This document shows positions 24,235 through 37,060 of a stretch of 64,000 nucleotides of DNA, in pieces (positions within the stretch are counted from its first letter, which is position 1; every line of letters begins with the position of its first letter). Source of the stretch: Lichenostomus cassidix (Eukaryota > Chordata > Aves > Passeriformes > Meliphagidae); contig CM039182.1 in NCBI GenBank assembly GCA_008360975.2, positions 93,812,443 through 93,876,442 on the forward strand, given 5' to 3'. Under the pieces are notes generated by a model, which ran no database searches, was not told the DNA's origin, and saw only the letters and a program-made list of their open reading frames with translations. The position numbers and the translations under genes were made by a program.

Positions 24235-25790
24235 TCTTATGAACATGACACAACTCCCACCCAAGACAGAAAAAATATAAACTACAGGATTATTATTCTA
24301 GTATGGAAACAGATATTTGCAAGGAAAACACAGACAGAAAGATCTATACAGTATTTTTGATACCTAATATGGCTTAAATAACTTCTATCACGACCAATCT
24401 TCTCTCTTCAATGACAAAACACAAGCTAAATTCAAAAAGCACACTTCAAAACATTGCCTGCTAGCCCCTGAGAATTGAACACAGATAATCTTTCTTTCAG
24501 GTGCAGCATATTATCTGATCAACACTACACAAACTGATTTCCATAAGAAATTCTAGCTTAATCATGCAACCTTCGTGTTAATTTAAAAAATAGTCCTTGA
24601 TTTTGAAATAAAGTTGAAAGTATAGCGTCAGAACAAAGTGAAAGACTTATCATTAGCCTTCAAATGTGACAAATAAGAAAGACACAAACAAGTGTCAGGA
24701 TAATTAAAAAGGCATTGTTCACATTTTAGAAGGAAAAAAAAATGAATTGCACGAGAAATATTAAGCTAACAAAGAAAGAGCAAATATGAGTAGAAAAAAT
24801 GACAGTTATCTGCAAAATTCATAAATGTGTCTTTTGTATAACCGTAATGATCATATTTTATGCTGTCATTTTACATTTAATTGCTCACCCTGGTACTTTA
24901 CTTCATAGAAGCCATCAGTACCCCACAGAGCCAGATGCTGAATTGCAAAAAAACATACTGTGACCACAGACTTATAGGAAAGTAACTTTGCTGAGCTGTG
25001 GTGTATGACAAGTTAATTTTTGCAATTATACTTTTTCCAAGAATAAATGAAACTGCAGGTCATTACTATTCTATATCATTAAAAAGAGGCAGAAAATGTT
25101 CTTGATCATAAAGCCCTCAAACTCATTTTATCATTACTTTGACATATGAAAGCAACTTTACAAGCTGCTTTTCCTCAATGTGACCTAATGAAATAAGCAC
25201 CACCTCAGCTGAAATACGTAAACATCTTGATACATTAAGAAGCACATAACTAAAGAATATTGTTATTATTACACAGTGCTACTCCATCACATGTCTAGCA
25301 GGAAAGAAATGCTATATGGGCTCTGCTTACTCAGAGCTGTTAGCTCTGCTGTTTTACACTGCATGTCAAAGTACTGAAGGGACACGGATGCTCACTTGTC
25401 ATAAAGACTGAAATTGTCCCCTGTTCATTTCTCTTCCTATGAGATGTTAAATGTTAGAAATGTTTTTAAAAATAATTAAGCACAAGTAATGTCCATCACT
25501 GTCAAATTGTCTGCGCAATCAAACAGCAAGAGAGCAGGTATCATTATGAAACACGTAACGTCTGCCTTCTGTATCTGTGCTTACGTTATCTGAAGAAAGA
25601 CATACTAAGAATTCAGAAGTTGGGATGTTCTTTACATTTCAAAATATTTACTGTACATGGAGAAATCAGAAATTCTCAGAGCATTCTTTCTCATAAAATG
25701 CTTTTTCATTTTCTGCACAATTGCTTTACTTTCCCATCACCAATGCAAACTATAACACTCAAGTGAGGAGAAAAAGAGATTCTGCTTTCC
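24235..25790. other. AT-rich non-coding DNA
   Basis: Unique AT-rich sequence with short open frames only. No transposon or RNA gene recognised. The segment at about 25250-25570 is slightly richer in mixed-composition sequence and could be conserved, but no motif stands out. Confidence 0.55.
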
Positions 25791-25799
25791 AGATGAATA

Positions 25800-25935
25800 T
25801 ATTTATTAAGACAAAAGAATGAGAAGAAAATGTTTCAATTGTCATTGCATCTGTTTGCAATAAATGTCAAAAGCCTTTTAAAAAATTGACAACAGAGCTG
25901 ACAAAAGACATCAGGTTGTCAGGCAAAGAGCTGGA
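25800..25935. promoter_or_regulatory. Candidate enhancer with TGACA/TGTCA cluster
   Basis: Five TGACA/TGTCA words (25840, 25865, 25887, 25899, 25917) occur within 82 bp. This is the core half-site of TALE homeodomain factors (MEIS, TGIF, PREP). The block is non-repetitive and has no open frame. Regulatory function is inferred from motif clustering alone. Confidence 0.3.
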
Positions 25936-28700
25936 AATCCTCAGTTCACCCACAGAACAAGGAAATACAGGGACTGCCAAGCCACAAAACACCCTGATTT
26001 TTCAGTATCTTCTCTGCTATCCCATCCAATCCTTAATATTGACTGAGCCACATATATAATTTGTTAGTACATGCTTTTTTTATATCTCCTAAATTAAGAG
26101 TGATTAGTTACTTCAGTTTTCTCTTCTGAGAATGAGAGTGCAGAGACCAATAGAGAGGTAATGGAAGAAATGGTCCAATAAGTCCTGTGACTGAGATTCT
26201 CAAGTTCATGGCATTAACTACAAACAAAATCAAATATATTTCTTAAAACAGTCCACATGTTACTTCGTACTCTATTTTCATCCAAGTCCTAATGCTTTCT
26301 TCTGAACAAGCCCTTAACTACACTGAAATTATTTATAAACATTAGAGTTTGATAATTTGGCATAGCTCTCCCTCTTTTTTCCCTTGATCTCCTTGCATGG
26401 CAGCCATGGATCCCTACACACAAGCTTCTCTCTGTTCATACAGGTTCTGCAACAGCAGCTTCACAGTGTTTTCATAAACACACAACAAGCATCTAAACAC
26501 ACTTGCTATCAAAAAATAATACCACAAATATTGGACATAGTTGCTTTTTCTCTTACTTAGAATACTAGCTTCAAGGAAATGTTTTTGTCAAGAAGAAATT
26601 AGAATTACAGAGAAAAAGAAGTATGGTTTGAACTGCATACCATTACATACAAGTCTTCTATAGAAATGAAACACTATTCAATTAATTCTGGTAGCTACAA
26701 AATAGAAGGAGGTTGTTCATAAGCAGACAGGGTACCAAGCAGCTTTTAAAATCTCCAGCGCCACAATTTTAATCTCAGTGCATCCTATTTGCAAACAAAT
26801 CATTGCTAAGGAGATAAAACTTTACTATTGTGAATAAAAGAATAATATTAAAATATATTCATAGTACTTAGTAAAGAATATATGTCTTGTCCTGGACTAC
26901 CAATTACTTTGCTAAAATTTATACACGCAGCATGGAACCTCTTTTTCCTACTTTTTTTTGTTCAACAAAGTTTTAAAGTCAAGCCTATTTACAGGATAAG
27001 GAATAAAAAGCTTTCCTTTCTGACATGTGGAGAAAAATTAGAAAACAGGCACTCTGCTATTTTGCATCTAACAATCTCTATCAAGCGCTCATGTTACAAT
27101 GAATTTGGCACATCACAATTATATTTAAAAAACAAAACACAATGAGAGAGCAGAAGTCTACAGCTCACTAACCAGCAGCACCTTTGCACCTGTATAATGC
27201 AGCAACAATGAAAGGGAACAAGTTCCCTTCCTGCTAGGAAGGCAGCATTTAGGAAAATGGTAAGAACCTGATGCAGCTGTTGTGAGGTTACTTACATAAG
27301 CAAAGATATGGTAAAATAATCTCGTCTGTGTGGGCAAACCTTTGTAAACTTCTGAGATTTAGCAGAGCTCAATACAGAGACATGGGATTACCTATGCAGA
27401 ACAGTTCACAGAATCAGGGCTTAACACGTGAAGGACTAAAACCTACCTACTATCTCGCTCCCTCTTTCACTGTCAGCTTTCATCTGTATTCATTATTTTC
27501 AACGTAAAACTGCTTTTGCATACCTCACAATATACATACATTTTATTATATGCATGACTAGCAGAAGAAAAAAAGAGTATTATCCTACAGGAGAATGCTT
27601 GGGCTTTTATTTCTGAACCCTTTACAACTCCCTTTCACCTTCAAACCTAAGGCAACAATTTTTGACGAATTTAAAAGCAAATTTAAAATAAAATAAAATA
27701 CTGTTAAAGCTGTTGTTCACAGAACAATATTAAAGCCACAGTACTGCCATCTGATACATTGTTAGAAAGAAAAAGAAAACATTTGTTAAAATATAATCAT
27801 TTAACAATGTAAATACAAAAAAATAGCAGATGTTCTTTAACTGTCAAATACGGATTTTTCATAGCTGGTACACAATTTACTGTCACAGGTGCTTTGGTGC
27901 TACAGAAGTATTAGTACAGTTATTAACTATTTAATTCTTTAGCTGACACTGTTTTAGGATAGGGATTTAAATAATTTACTTCTACATTCTACTGTTTAAA
28001 TTTTGCTGCTAGGAATTCATGCAACAAAGTTGTAGAAAAAACACATGATGCTTGTTGATAGTGATATAAGACAGGATTATTATAAAAACCAATTATATCT
28101 TTTCATTCTCTTTTGCTTAATTAAAGCAAGAAGAATCACTATCTTTCACAGCAGTAATCATGTGGAAGCTGTATAGCACAGATACTGTAATTAACTTAAC
28201 CTTATCACTTAACTCTATTGGGTCATTGGAGTGAGGCTCAGTATCAGTGCTCAGAATCAATGCTGTAATGCTAACATCTCTGAGCAGTTCAGAGATTGAA
28301 TAATGCCATCTGTAAATGGACAGTCTTTGTTCTTGCTTAGCTATGCTGGATAAATGTTCTTGCTCATAACTTTAATATGGCAGCTTAACCATTTAATCAT
28401 TGTACATTAATACATTATCAATATTGTGAACATGTAAGTACAAAATTACTTGTCAAAGTAATCAGATATTACCGATTTTTGTGCATAAATACGATACATG
28501 TGGGATTTTGTCTTAATTATGTATTTTCATGAAAGAAGATATAGTCCAGATTTTTTCTTCATTTAAGAGAGATTGAAAAGATCATTTCTAAACATAAACT
28601 TATTTTTCCTTCATCTAAAGCAGATTTTTTAAATGAAAAGGTATTTTCTGTATTTTCTTTGGTAAATTAGCCAAGTGTGCAAAGTTTAGTGCATTTTAGC
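25936..28700. other. AT-rich non-coding DNA
   Basis: No gene or mobile element recognised. Contains a short AAAAT repeat near 27685 and scattered A/T runs. The open frame at 26882-27145 (87 codons) is unsupported. Confidence 0.6.
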
Positions 28701-28740
28701 TATACAGGGGATACTTGGGCATCTGGGGGATTTTCATAAC

Positions 28741-29230
28741 TGAAGACTTGTGCTGTATCACAACAAATTAAGCGTAATTAAACACTCTGTTCAGTGTCTA
28801 TTGTTAATTGCAGCAGCTAATTTGATGCTTAGTTAGTGTTATGTTCCGAACTATTTCCAAGCATGCAGAATTCTTCAGTTAAGACTGCTTACTTATAGCT
28901 CTAATTTTTTTTTTTTTCACTCTTGTTTGACAGATTTTAGCTCATTTATTACTTTTGTTAAACGATCAGAAATTCCCTTGCCAAGACAGTACTTTGAGGT
29001 CCTTCACTTTCACCAAGTCAGACACTAAATCATAGGGGACAATTATCAGCAAATGCTCTCCGACAGGCCCTAAGCCTGCTGAGGTAATGCAGCTGACAAA
29101 CTTTGATGCGCCATGCCCGTGCACATTATGTTCACGTAGTGTGTACATCTGGGCACCCTTTATGGCGATGCAGCAAACAGCCAATCATTTATTCCACTCT
29201 AATTAGCACACATGTAAATCCTCACCAATC
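28741..29230. promoter_or_regulatory. Candidate conserved non-coding element cluster
   Basis: Motif-dense non-repetitive sequence. GCGTAATTAAAC with a TAATTA core lies at 28775-28780 and GTTAATTG and CTAATTTG near 28803-28823. Further on, a mixed-composition block (28975-29230) holds CCAATCA at 29181-29187 and CTAATTAGCAC (core 29200-29206). The T-run at 28906-28918 separates the two halves. It abuts the CpG-dense patch that follows, as expected for a promoter-proximal or enhancer block. The minus-strand 72-codon frame at 28966-29184 could reflect chance openness of a conserved element; no protein family is recognised. Confidence 0.35.
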
Positions 29231-29324
29231 AAGCCACTCACAGGGTTACCGTTGTGGCAGCCATACAGCAAGCTGGCAGGACATGGGAAGAAAGTACAAG
29301 AAGCAACTATTGGGTTTGATTTGA

Positions 29325-29348
29325 ACCTGCCGTCACGCCACGGCAGGT
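29325..29348. repeat. Perfect 8-bp inverted repeat with 8-nt loop
   Basis: ACCTGCCG at 29325-29332 pairs perfectly with CGGCAGGT at 29341-29348 around TCACGCCA. The GC-rich stem would form a stable hairpin in single-stranded DNA or RNA. It marks the start of the CpG-dense patch. Confidence 0.95.
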
Positions 29349-29630
29349 CCCCCCAGTCCTGACTGTAACCAGCTCTCCCCTTCAAAACCCATCATCGAGC
29401 TCCACGCGAAAAAGGTCATCGGGCAGACTGCCGCCCGGCCAAGATGCTTTGATTCTTAGCAGGCTCTGGGAGCACACCTGAAGCGACGCGCGGCTCCGAT
29501 AGCTCACAGCGCCGGAGCTGTCGCAGGCAAAAGTCAGGCGTAGCTCTAAAGCATGCGGCACAGCATGGAGTACACGCTACCTCAAAGAAGCACTGTCCAC
29601 CTCAATATTTTAGACCCCGTTATGTCGCCA
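29325..29630. promoter_or_regulatory. Second CpG-island-like patch
   Basis: I count about 22 CpG dinucleotides between 29331 and 29627, including a GCGACGCGCGG cluster near 29483, in a window otherwise nearly devoid of CpG. It follows directly on a homeodomain-motif block. It may be a CpG-island promoter for an unannotated transcript or an unmethylated enhancer. No coding exon, TATA element or clear initiator is visible. Confidence 0.45.
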
Positions 29631-30650
29631 GGAAACTATCTGCCAGGTGTCAGCATCCCTTTTCTTCCTCACAAGCCCAGGTGCCTCTGTGGTAACCCTT
29701 TTATTTTGAAATAAATAGCAAATGCCTTCAAAAGGACAGATTCAGGCATTCAGAAAATCTACTGACACTGGTTTATATTATGCAACTCCAAAGAATACAG
29801 TGTGCTTTGAAATACCTAAAGTGGTTAGCTCCCATTTCCTAAAATTGAATCAAAGCAGTATGTAAGACCCCACAGTGCTATTCATTACTAAATTAGAAAA
29901 TGCTCTATTTCAAAACAGCTTTAAAATGTGCATGCATATTGTCAAGGATACAACAGTTAGCCTAATAAAAGTATTTTTCAAAACAGAGAGTATTTCTTTT
30001 TAGAAGAAAAATCTACTTAAATCCTGTACCTTCATGCTTTCAGTGCTTACTGCAAGGGAAAAAAAGCAAGTAAAACTGTATTTAGCAGCAGAATTCAGCT
30101 ACACTGATTTACATTTTTATTCAATGGACTTCAGGGATGGAAAAACACATCCACTAAATGCATTTAAAACTTTTCATACTTATGTATATTTCTACTCATC
30201 ATTTATCTTTATCTAGATCTAATTAAACATGTTTACAAATTGATTTGTTATATTATACAAATTAATGAAGCAACTAGCTATGAGAAATATGGCATTGGTT
30301 CAGCTTTCAAACAACTTGTCCATAAAGTATCACTAGAAATAATTATCCTTGTCATATTATATGGACAACCAGAACAGAGGAACAGAAAGAAAAACTCAAT
30401 TGTGGTGGTCCTTCTCCAGATAAACCGGATCAAAGACAGCAGAATGAGAAAAATCTGTTCAAGAACTGTTCGAATTTTATTTGTAATGAAGCCTTACATA
30501 CAAACAAAAGAAAAATTTAAATGAGATTATCTTCTCACAGTAACACAACACCAAGAAAATAATGCAGTGAATATTGTACGTCTACCAAAAACCATCAAAG
30601 CAAGCAAGCATATTTATCTCAGCTTCCATAAACAGAAAAATATGGGGATG
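29631..30650. other. AT-rich non-coding DNA
   Basis: Composition drops back to AT-rich within about 100 bp of the CpG patch. Open frames at 30034-30216 and 30240-30524 are short and unsupported. No repeat recognised. Confidence 0.55.
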
Positions 30651-31920
30651 TGGTAAAGAGATTTCTTCCTGACATTATGGATGCTTTCACCTTTGATGCT
30701 GCCTCTCCAGTTAGTTTCCCTTTCCTACAGAGCTACCACCAAGGGGGAAAGCAGGTTGTACCTCTCAGCCTGAATACAAGCACTCAGGTCTGATGGTCTC
30801 TACCAGGTTACCAAGAAATCACTGTCTACTTGAGCTTAAGGAGAGTCCTTTTGAGGAGAGGGGAAATCACCTTATGAGTCTTATGGCTTATGAATCCACT
30901 CCTGGGATATCTGTAAGTTACCTACTGAAAGTAGACAAACTTACTCTGAATTCACTTCCACACCAATTGGAACATTTATGTGACAGCATGGATGCTCATG
31001 GCTTTGCCAAGACTGAGGTCAGGAAGGGTGGCCAGCGCAAAGTGCTGTCCCAGGGGACTCCTGACCCACACAGGACAAGGGAGTGACCCAGGGTAGTAAA
31101 AAACACAGCTTTTCCTTTCCAGCCCTTGACATGACATGCTCTAGGGCCAAAAAATCATCAAATACCAACCAAGAACTGCTCCTGCAGGGATCACACCCTC
31201 ACACCAGGGACAAGGAAGGTTCTGGAGCTGCTGGGGGTGTCCAGCCATCACACAAATCCCACCTGCCCCAGCAGCCACTCAACCACTAACCAAAACCAAC
31301 TATTTCTGTGCCTCCTGCAGTCCTGTGAGGCTTTTAGCACATGGTACAGGGAGCAGAGAGATCACTATGAATATCCCCCATCCCAAACAGTGATCTTTTC
31401 AGGATTCTTACGCAAACACAGAAGGCCATCATGGCTGAAGCCATGCCTGTAGATACAGAGGAAGCAACTTCTCCCCTTGGGCTCTGCCAGCCAACCCCTG
31501 GGTCACACCCCATTCTTGGGGAGTGGCAGAGGCAGTGGGGCCCCTGTTAAACTGCGGTGGGCAGGGATGCTCCCAGCACCAGACTGGCTGCCCCAGTGCC
31601 AGCACGGCAAAGGCAGAAACCCCACGGGCCACGTTCAGATGGAGGCTCCTACACTGCCCAGGAACAGGGTAAGGCAAAGAAGAGATAAGGTCCTGTGGTG
31701 ATCAACAGCTGAACATCACGCTGCTCCCTACAGCAAGAAACATCGGCTGCTGCCACTTGGGCCAGTTACTGGCTGAAGTCACCACAAAGCAGGATCTCTG
31801 CTGCCCAGAGCATCTGAGGGGAAGGGGGCAACTAAAGCACATTCCTCTGAGCAAAGAGAAAGGCCACAGACAGACCAGCTGCACCAGCTCTTTGGCAATT
31901 CTACACAGATAAATGAAAAA
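30651..31920. other. Moderately GC-rich unidentified segment
   Basis: About 1.2 kb of raised GC, highest at 31000-31680, with several overlapping open frames on both strands (the longest is 97 codons, 30793-31086). I find an acceptor-like TTCTGTGCCTCCTGCAG ending at 31320 and a donor-like CAGG|GTAAGG near 31668, but the interval between them has an in-frame stop in the frame I read (TAG at about 31450). CpG is not enriched. It may be an old, decayed insertion or an exon-poor part of a transcript. I cannot identify it. Confidence 0.4.
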
Positions 31921-34900
31921 ATACATAATGATCTTATATTCTCCTTTTCAGATGTGTCTATCAATTTTTTTTATTTATGTTTGATGAAAGATAGGATTTT
32001 TCCTTTCCTCATTATCCCAGAATGAAAGAATATTGTCCATGTAACAATGCAATAAAATTTTGAAAACAAATGCTTACAAACTGCTCAAAGCTCAGTAAGT
32101 GTCCCCTTTGATCTGGTAATAAAATAAACAGAGCAACACATTAAGTAATCTGATCTAATACTAAAACAAAAATTTGTGCTTTTTAATCTTCCTTCTAGTT
32201 TATGGACAGTTACTTTTTTTTTTATTGTGTGTCATTTAACCGGAAAATTAAAACAACTCCATAGTTTCATTCTGCATTCTGAACTGCAGCTGGTTTATCT
32301 CTTCCAGCTATACAAAAAATGTTTAGAAGTTACACATTAGGAGTTTTTAACAAGCTTAAACTACAAGATCCACTTATTTCACTTCATTACATACTGGTGG
32401 ATGTTCTCTGACTACATAGTAAGAAAAACCAAACGGTACTTGCATCATTGTAATGATCATCAGATCCCCAAATCCTATAGCCACACCAGAAAAGACAGCC
32501 TATGCCCCTATGCCATCTGCATGTCACTTAACTGCTCCACTGTCAGCAAGCTGGCCAGCCCACCATAGTAGTTGGGTCAACATGATTGCCCTGCAGCCTT
32601 TGAAAACCTGACCTTTTTGTCACATATGAGTCAGAGAGCATTATTCTAGCAGTATGCAGGATTCTAGCAGGGCCACACACTCAAAACAGCATCCCAGCCA
32701 CCTTGAGGAAGCAGAGAACAGATATAAGAAACCATCCAGGATGATAGATGATCCTGAGAACATGAAAAAAGTAAATGAAATACAGGAGACCTCTCTTTTC
32801 ATTAGGGGAAAAAAAATCCTCAGTGAGGATTAATAAAAATTATGAAGGGAACTGACGCAATCACTGTAGGTGGCTATCTCAGCTCATCTCAAATGCAAAG
32901 GCAAGGATAGCTCACCGTAGCTATAAAAGGCAAAGGCAATCAGGCAAGAAGGGCAAATATGTAGGAACTCTAATTAACGAACAATAAATGCATAAAATAA
33001 ACTGCCAAAAGATAAAATCAAAGCAGGTAACTATTTTTTTTAATGAGACAATACACTGGTCCACAATTACTTTTTTGTAGCAATTTAACAATGACAATGA
33101 TTAGTATTTAATTTCTTTTTTCTTGTTTCTTATGGGAAATTGTAAAGCAGCTTATTAAAATAACAAAAATACATATTTTTTGGCTCATTTTTTTAAACAT
33201 GCTTCCATCAGCTTAATGGCATAAAAGACTGATGTGCCATGTAAATTCTTGCCTGTTGAACTTACCTGAGCCAAACACTACTAGAAGGCACAGCATTGTC
33301 ACAACAGTGCCCAAAGGGATCTTATTTGCAGTCTACAGGATCTGCCTGTTTAAATTAAAGGAAAATTCAGTGGTTCATTATATCCAGGGAGTATAAAATT
33401 TTGTGATTATAATGACATTTTCTGAACTAAATTCTACCCATGATTTCCTCTAGACACCATTTGCTCTGTTTCCTAGAACGCATGGTAGTATTTCAGTAGT
33501 CTATACAACAACTGGAACACCTCTATCTAAACAAATGCAAATCTGATCTAAAACTCCCATTAAGTAAAAAGATCCTAATGTCAATTTATGTTTTAAAATT
33601 CTGAAACAGAAAATTAATCTGAAATTATTGATTGTTTTTTAAGAAGTTTTACCTCTGTACAAAACTTCTTGTAAATTTGAGATTATCTGAGATGAAACGT
33701 CTTGTATTATATGAATTATATAAATTGTTTCACCATACATATGCCTCAGGTGTTTTACTTGCCAAAATTAAGCCCGTGGCTTAGCCAAACCATTCACTAC
33801 ATGAGACAGAAGACACAGAGCAGTGTTTGCAAATACAGCAAAGAAAATGACAAATGGCCCACACAGGCCATCTAATACAAAAGAAGAGTGGTTACTCCAG
33901 AGAACATGAGTAAAGATGTCAGAGATTGCTTTACATAAAGCCATGTTAGCTATTTATGAAGAAAAGCAGTTTTCTATTCATCCCTCTCAGGACTGTACTC
34001 AAGCTAACATCCACTCCTTTGATCACCATGACTGGACTTAATTCTTCCATTCTCACGCTCACTGTTGGATAATGGCTAAAGAGAATGTGGGGGAATATCT
34101 CTGAGGATCTTAACAACACCACTGTTGCCAAACACAGAGATTCCAGTAAGTCACCAGATGCTTGGCAGAACTCTCCCATGCCACATGTCCTTCTTCAGAG
34201 GATAAATAAGAAAATGGGAAGGAAATACAGTCAAAGGCTTGACATGTTCATGCACCTTGGCCTACAGACTCATCCCTGCCCCCTGCCTTTTTTCTTTCTT
34301 TTTTTATTTTCCTTTTTTTTTTTTCAATCTGTCACCTCTACTATTGCTGTTTCAGCTATTCATGTAATTTCATTGTCTGTTATGGCCATCTTCTTATTTA
34401 CAGGGCCTGTAGGCATTAATTTTATTTAATATACTATATGCTTGACACTCCACATGGTGTTAATGAGTTGCCAGCTGCCTGTTGTGATACAAGAAGTAAC
34501 CATAAACCCAGTGTCGCCTTTACTCCTGCACTGGTTCGGTTTTCTATTGTGACACATAAATGTCAACTGGTATGATCAGAAGTAAACAGTCATGACAGAC
34601 AGGAAAAAAGGAGCTGACAGTTGAAGGTGATGATATCCATTAGGCTTCTACAGCTGCCACCTCCTGGGGAGACTGCTGAAGGATTTGAAATGTGGTGCAG
34701 AGCTCCTGGCTAACATGGCTCTATGACAAAGAATATGCTTACCTTCAAAATACCTGGCCTACCACCTAGCCATCTGGCTTATTATCATTCAGATAAATCC
34801 ACTTATATGCACAGGAAGGAGAAAGCCATGATGGAACACCAGAAGTGCATAAAAAGGGCAGAAACATTAGTCAATCAGCCCAATGATTCCTGAACAGTTG

Positions 34901-36280
34901 TTAAGGAAGCACGTCATTGCCTTGTTCACTTAACCATGGACATAAAAGAAAAGAGCTTCCCAAAAAGACAGAGTTTAAGATTTCAATTAAATTAAGCTGA
35001 ATCTTAAGATGTCCATCAAGAGTAGTTAGAAAGATTATGTCCAAGTCAATCTTTATTCACGTTTCACTCTTTGCGGTATTAGATAAAACACTCCATTTTC
35101 TTGAAGAGAGAACTTTTACCTGTTAAATGCAGAAGTAAGAAAAATCACTTGGGTTAAATACCAAGCCAGTTTTCTTATCACAGCCCAGTCCACTAGACTT
35201 TAAGTAGTGCAAACCAACCCAAGCCTGTATTTGACGTGTGAGAGGATGATTGAGGAAATTTGAGACCTCCCAGTGCGTGCAAACCCCCAGCAGACACCAG
35301 TGCCTTTGCTCTCTCTCCCCCACACCTCTCCGACACATCCACAGAGATGTCAGGGCAGAATGCAATCCTCAGATGGCACATGTACCTCTAGGCTGCTGCA
35401 ATTTATGCCAGGGCTAACATAGCTCAACCCAGAAAATTAGAGCTGTAACTGCTTCCATGATCTCCTCCTTCCATCCCCCAACAACAAGAGCAGTATTTTT
35501 ACTTATAAGCAGCTCAGGTAATTGCCTTTATTATACACAATATTCATTCCTTAGATTTCCATCACCAATAGAGCTACTATAAATTATTTTAGCTGTACTC
35601 TTCATGCTTTTATCCCAGTATTGATTTTATTTTTAATGTAAACTTTTAAATTATAATGCCAGAGAAACAACTACTTACATAGCTACAAAGGCTAAATTAG
35701 CAAGACCAGAGAGAAAAGTGCTAAAGATATTTGATATGAAACATTAAAATCTACCGTTATTTCATGTAATACTAAAATGTAAAAAAATGCAAATGTAAAG
35801 GTAGTTCCACCTTCCAGTGTACAGCAATAATAAAGTATTAGATTCAAGCTTCATAATTAACTTAATCAGATGGAGTTTTCTTTAATTCCCTAATTCCTTT
35901 CCTTCAGCCATCTAAGCTTTACTCAGGTTGAAGAATACAATCATTAAAAACACCAGCAGACACTACTGAAAATGTCTCCCTTTGCTTGTGTTACAGTAAA
36001 GCACAGAGTATTTCGCAGCATGTCTAGTATTCGGCCACTGTAGTATTTTAGATGTACAGGAACAGATCCCTACATCTGCTAAGAAAATACCTTCCTATGC
36101 CTCTGACACAGGGACTTAGGAAATACCCCCTTTAAACAGCTAAACTGAACACAGAATTTAAAGACATGCTTAGTCTGCTCTCCATAAAGGTAAGCACACA
36201 TAATTACTGTATGCAGAATCTCAGCATTTGCAATTAGTTGAAAGCAATTCCAGTAAAAAATAAACCTGTTATACCATGGA
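31921..36280. other. AT-rich non-coding DNA
   Basis: No gene recognised. It contains the pyrimidine tract at 34288-34324 and several AT-rich unique blocks. The 114-codon frame at 34085-34429 owes much of its length to that tract. Minus-strand frames near 35123-35381 are unsupported. Confidence 0.6.
34288..34324. repeat. T-rich pyrimidine tract ending in T12
   Basis: A T/C run broken by one A, ending in twelve T residues at 34313-34324. It could be the reversed A-tail of a minus-strand retroposon, but no body or target duplication is recognisable. Confidence 0.8.
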
Positions 36281-36289
36281 ATTAGAGCA

Positions 36290-36915
36290 ATAGGTTAAAT
36301 TGCAATTTTTGTCAACGAGTCCATTTTTACTCTATCGATTTGCAGAAGGTGATACGATACACTGATTTGAATCTTATACACAGAAGTGATATTGCACTAA
36401 TTGAAAAATAATTGGATTCGCCCCACTTTATAACAGATTCCTTTGCACTATCAAAGTTTTAATCTCTGATGAGTTTTGCAAAACTCACAACCTAAAAATC
36501 ACCGATTTATATCTTAATTCAGCTGTGTCAAATATTTCAAGGGGAGGAATCTGAAAACAGCAGACTGCAGACTACAAGGCAAAAATGAAACAAAAGTTAA
36601 AACGCTAACATATTCTTTCCATATATTGTAGGAAATTAATTGTGTGTTTTGGTAACGTAGCTTATTAGTTTTGCATAATTTAAGTTTTAATTCATCGTTT
36701 AATTTTTAATTAAGTAGTCTCTTTCAAGATGAGCTTTCTACTCGCATTTTAGTTAGATGCTAAACATGCAATGCATAAAAGCAGTGGCAAGAATGTAATA
36801 TTTAGTTCATATGATTTCTCTGTGATTTCAGACATGAAAGTAACCAATTTTTCACAGTATAAAATAACAGCAATTGTAAAATGTCATATAAATTTTAAAT
36901 AATTAAAGACCTGTG
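36290..36915. promoter_or_regulatory. Candidate conserved non-coding elements (homeodomain-rich)
   Basis: AT-rich but not simple-repeat sequence with paired homeodomain-like cores: TAATTG at 36398 and TAATTGG at 36409 (11-bp spacing, about one helical turn), an ATCAAAG TCF-type word near 36451, and TTAATTAAG at 36706-36714. Two sub-blocks (about 36290-36560 and 36600-36760) resemble ultraconserved-type texture. No open frame. Motif evidence only. Confidence 0.3.
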
Positions 36916-36984
36916 AAAATATCTGAAAAACTAGAGGGACAATTATACAGAGAAGAAAAGCCATATACTTTTCTTCTTACAGAC

Positions 36985-37060
36985 TTTGCTATGGGTTGTT
37001 TTGTTTCGGTGCTTTGGTTTTGTTTTGGGGTTGGGATTTTTTTTGTGTAGGGGTGTTTTC
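36985..37060. repeat. G/T-rich low-complexity stretch
   Basis: A plus-strand run dominated by TTTTG, GGTTT and GGGGT words. It has no fixed repeat unit. Possibly a decayed microsatellite. Confidence 0.7.

Noticed and set aside
28966..29184. 72-codon minus-strand frame in a mixed-composition block
   Set aside because: No family match or splice sites; more plausibly part of a non-coding conserved element.
31321..31668. Possible exon between CTCCTGCAG and CAGGGTAAGG
   Set aside because: The one frame I read through (starting at 31321) hits a TAG near 31450. No transcript evidence is available here.
36391..36398. ATTGCACTA, similar to the miR-25/32/92 seed region
   Set aside because: No flanking hairpin capable of forming a precursor is visible.
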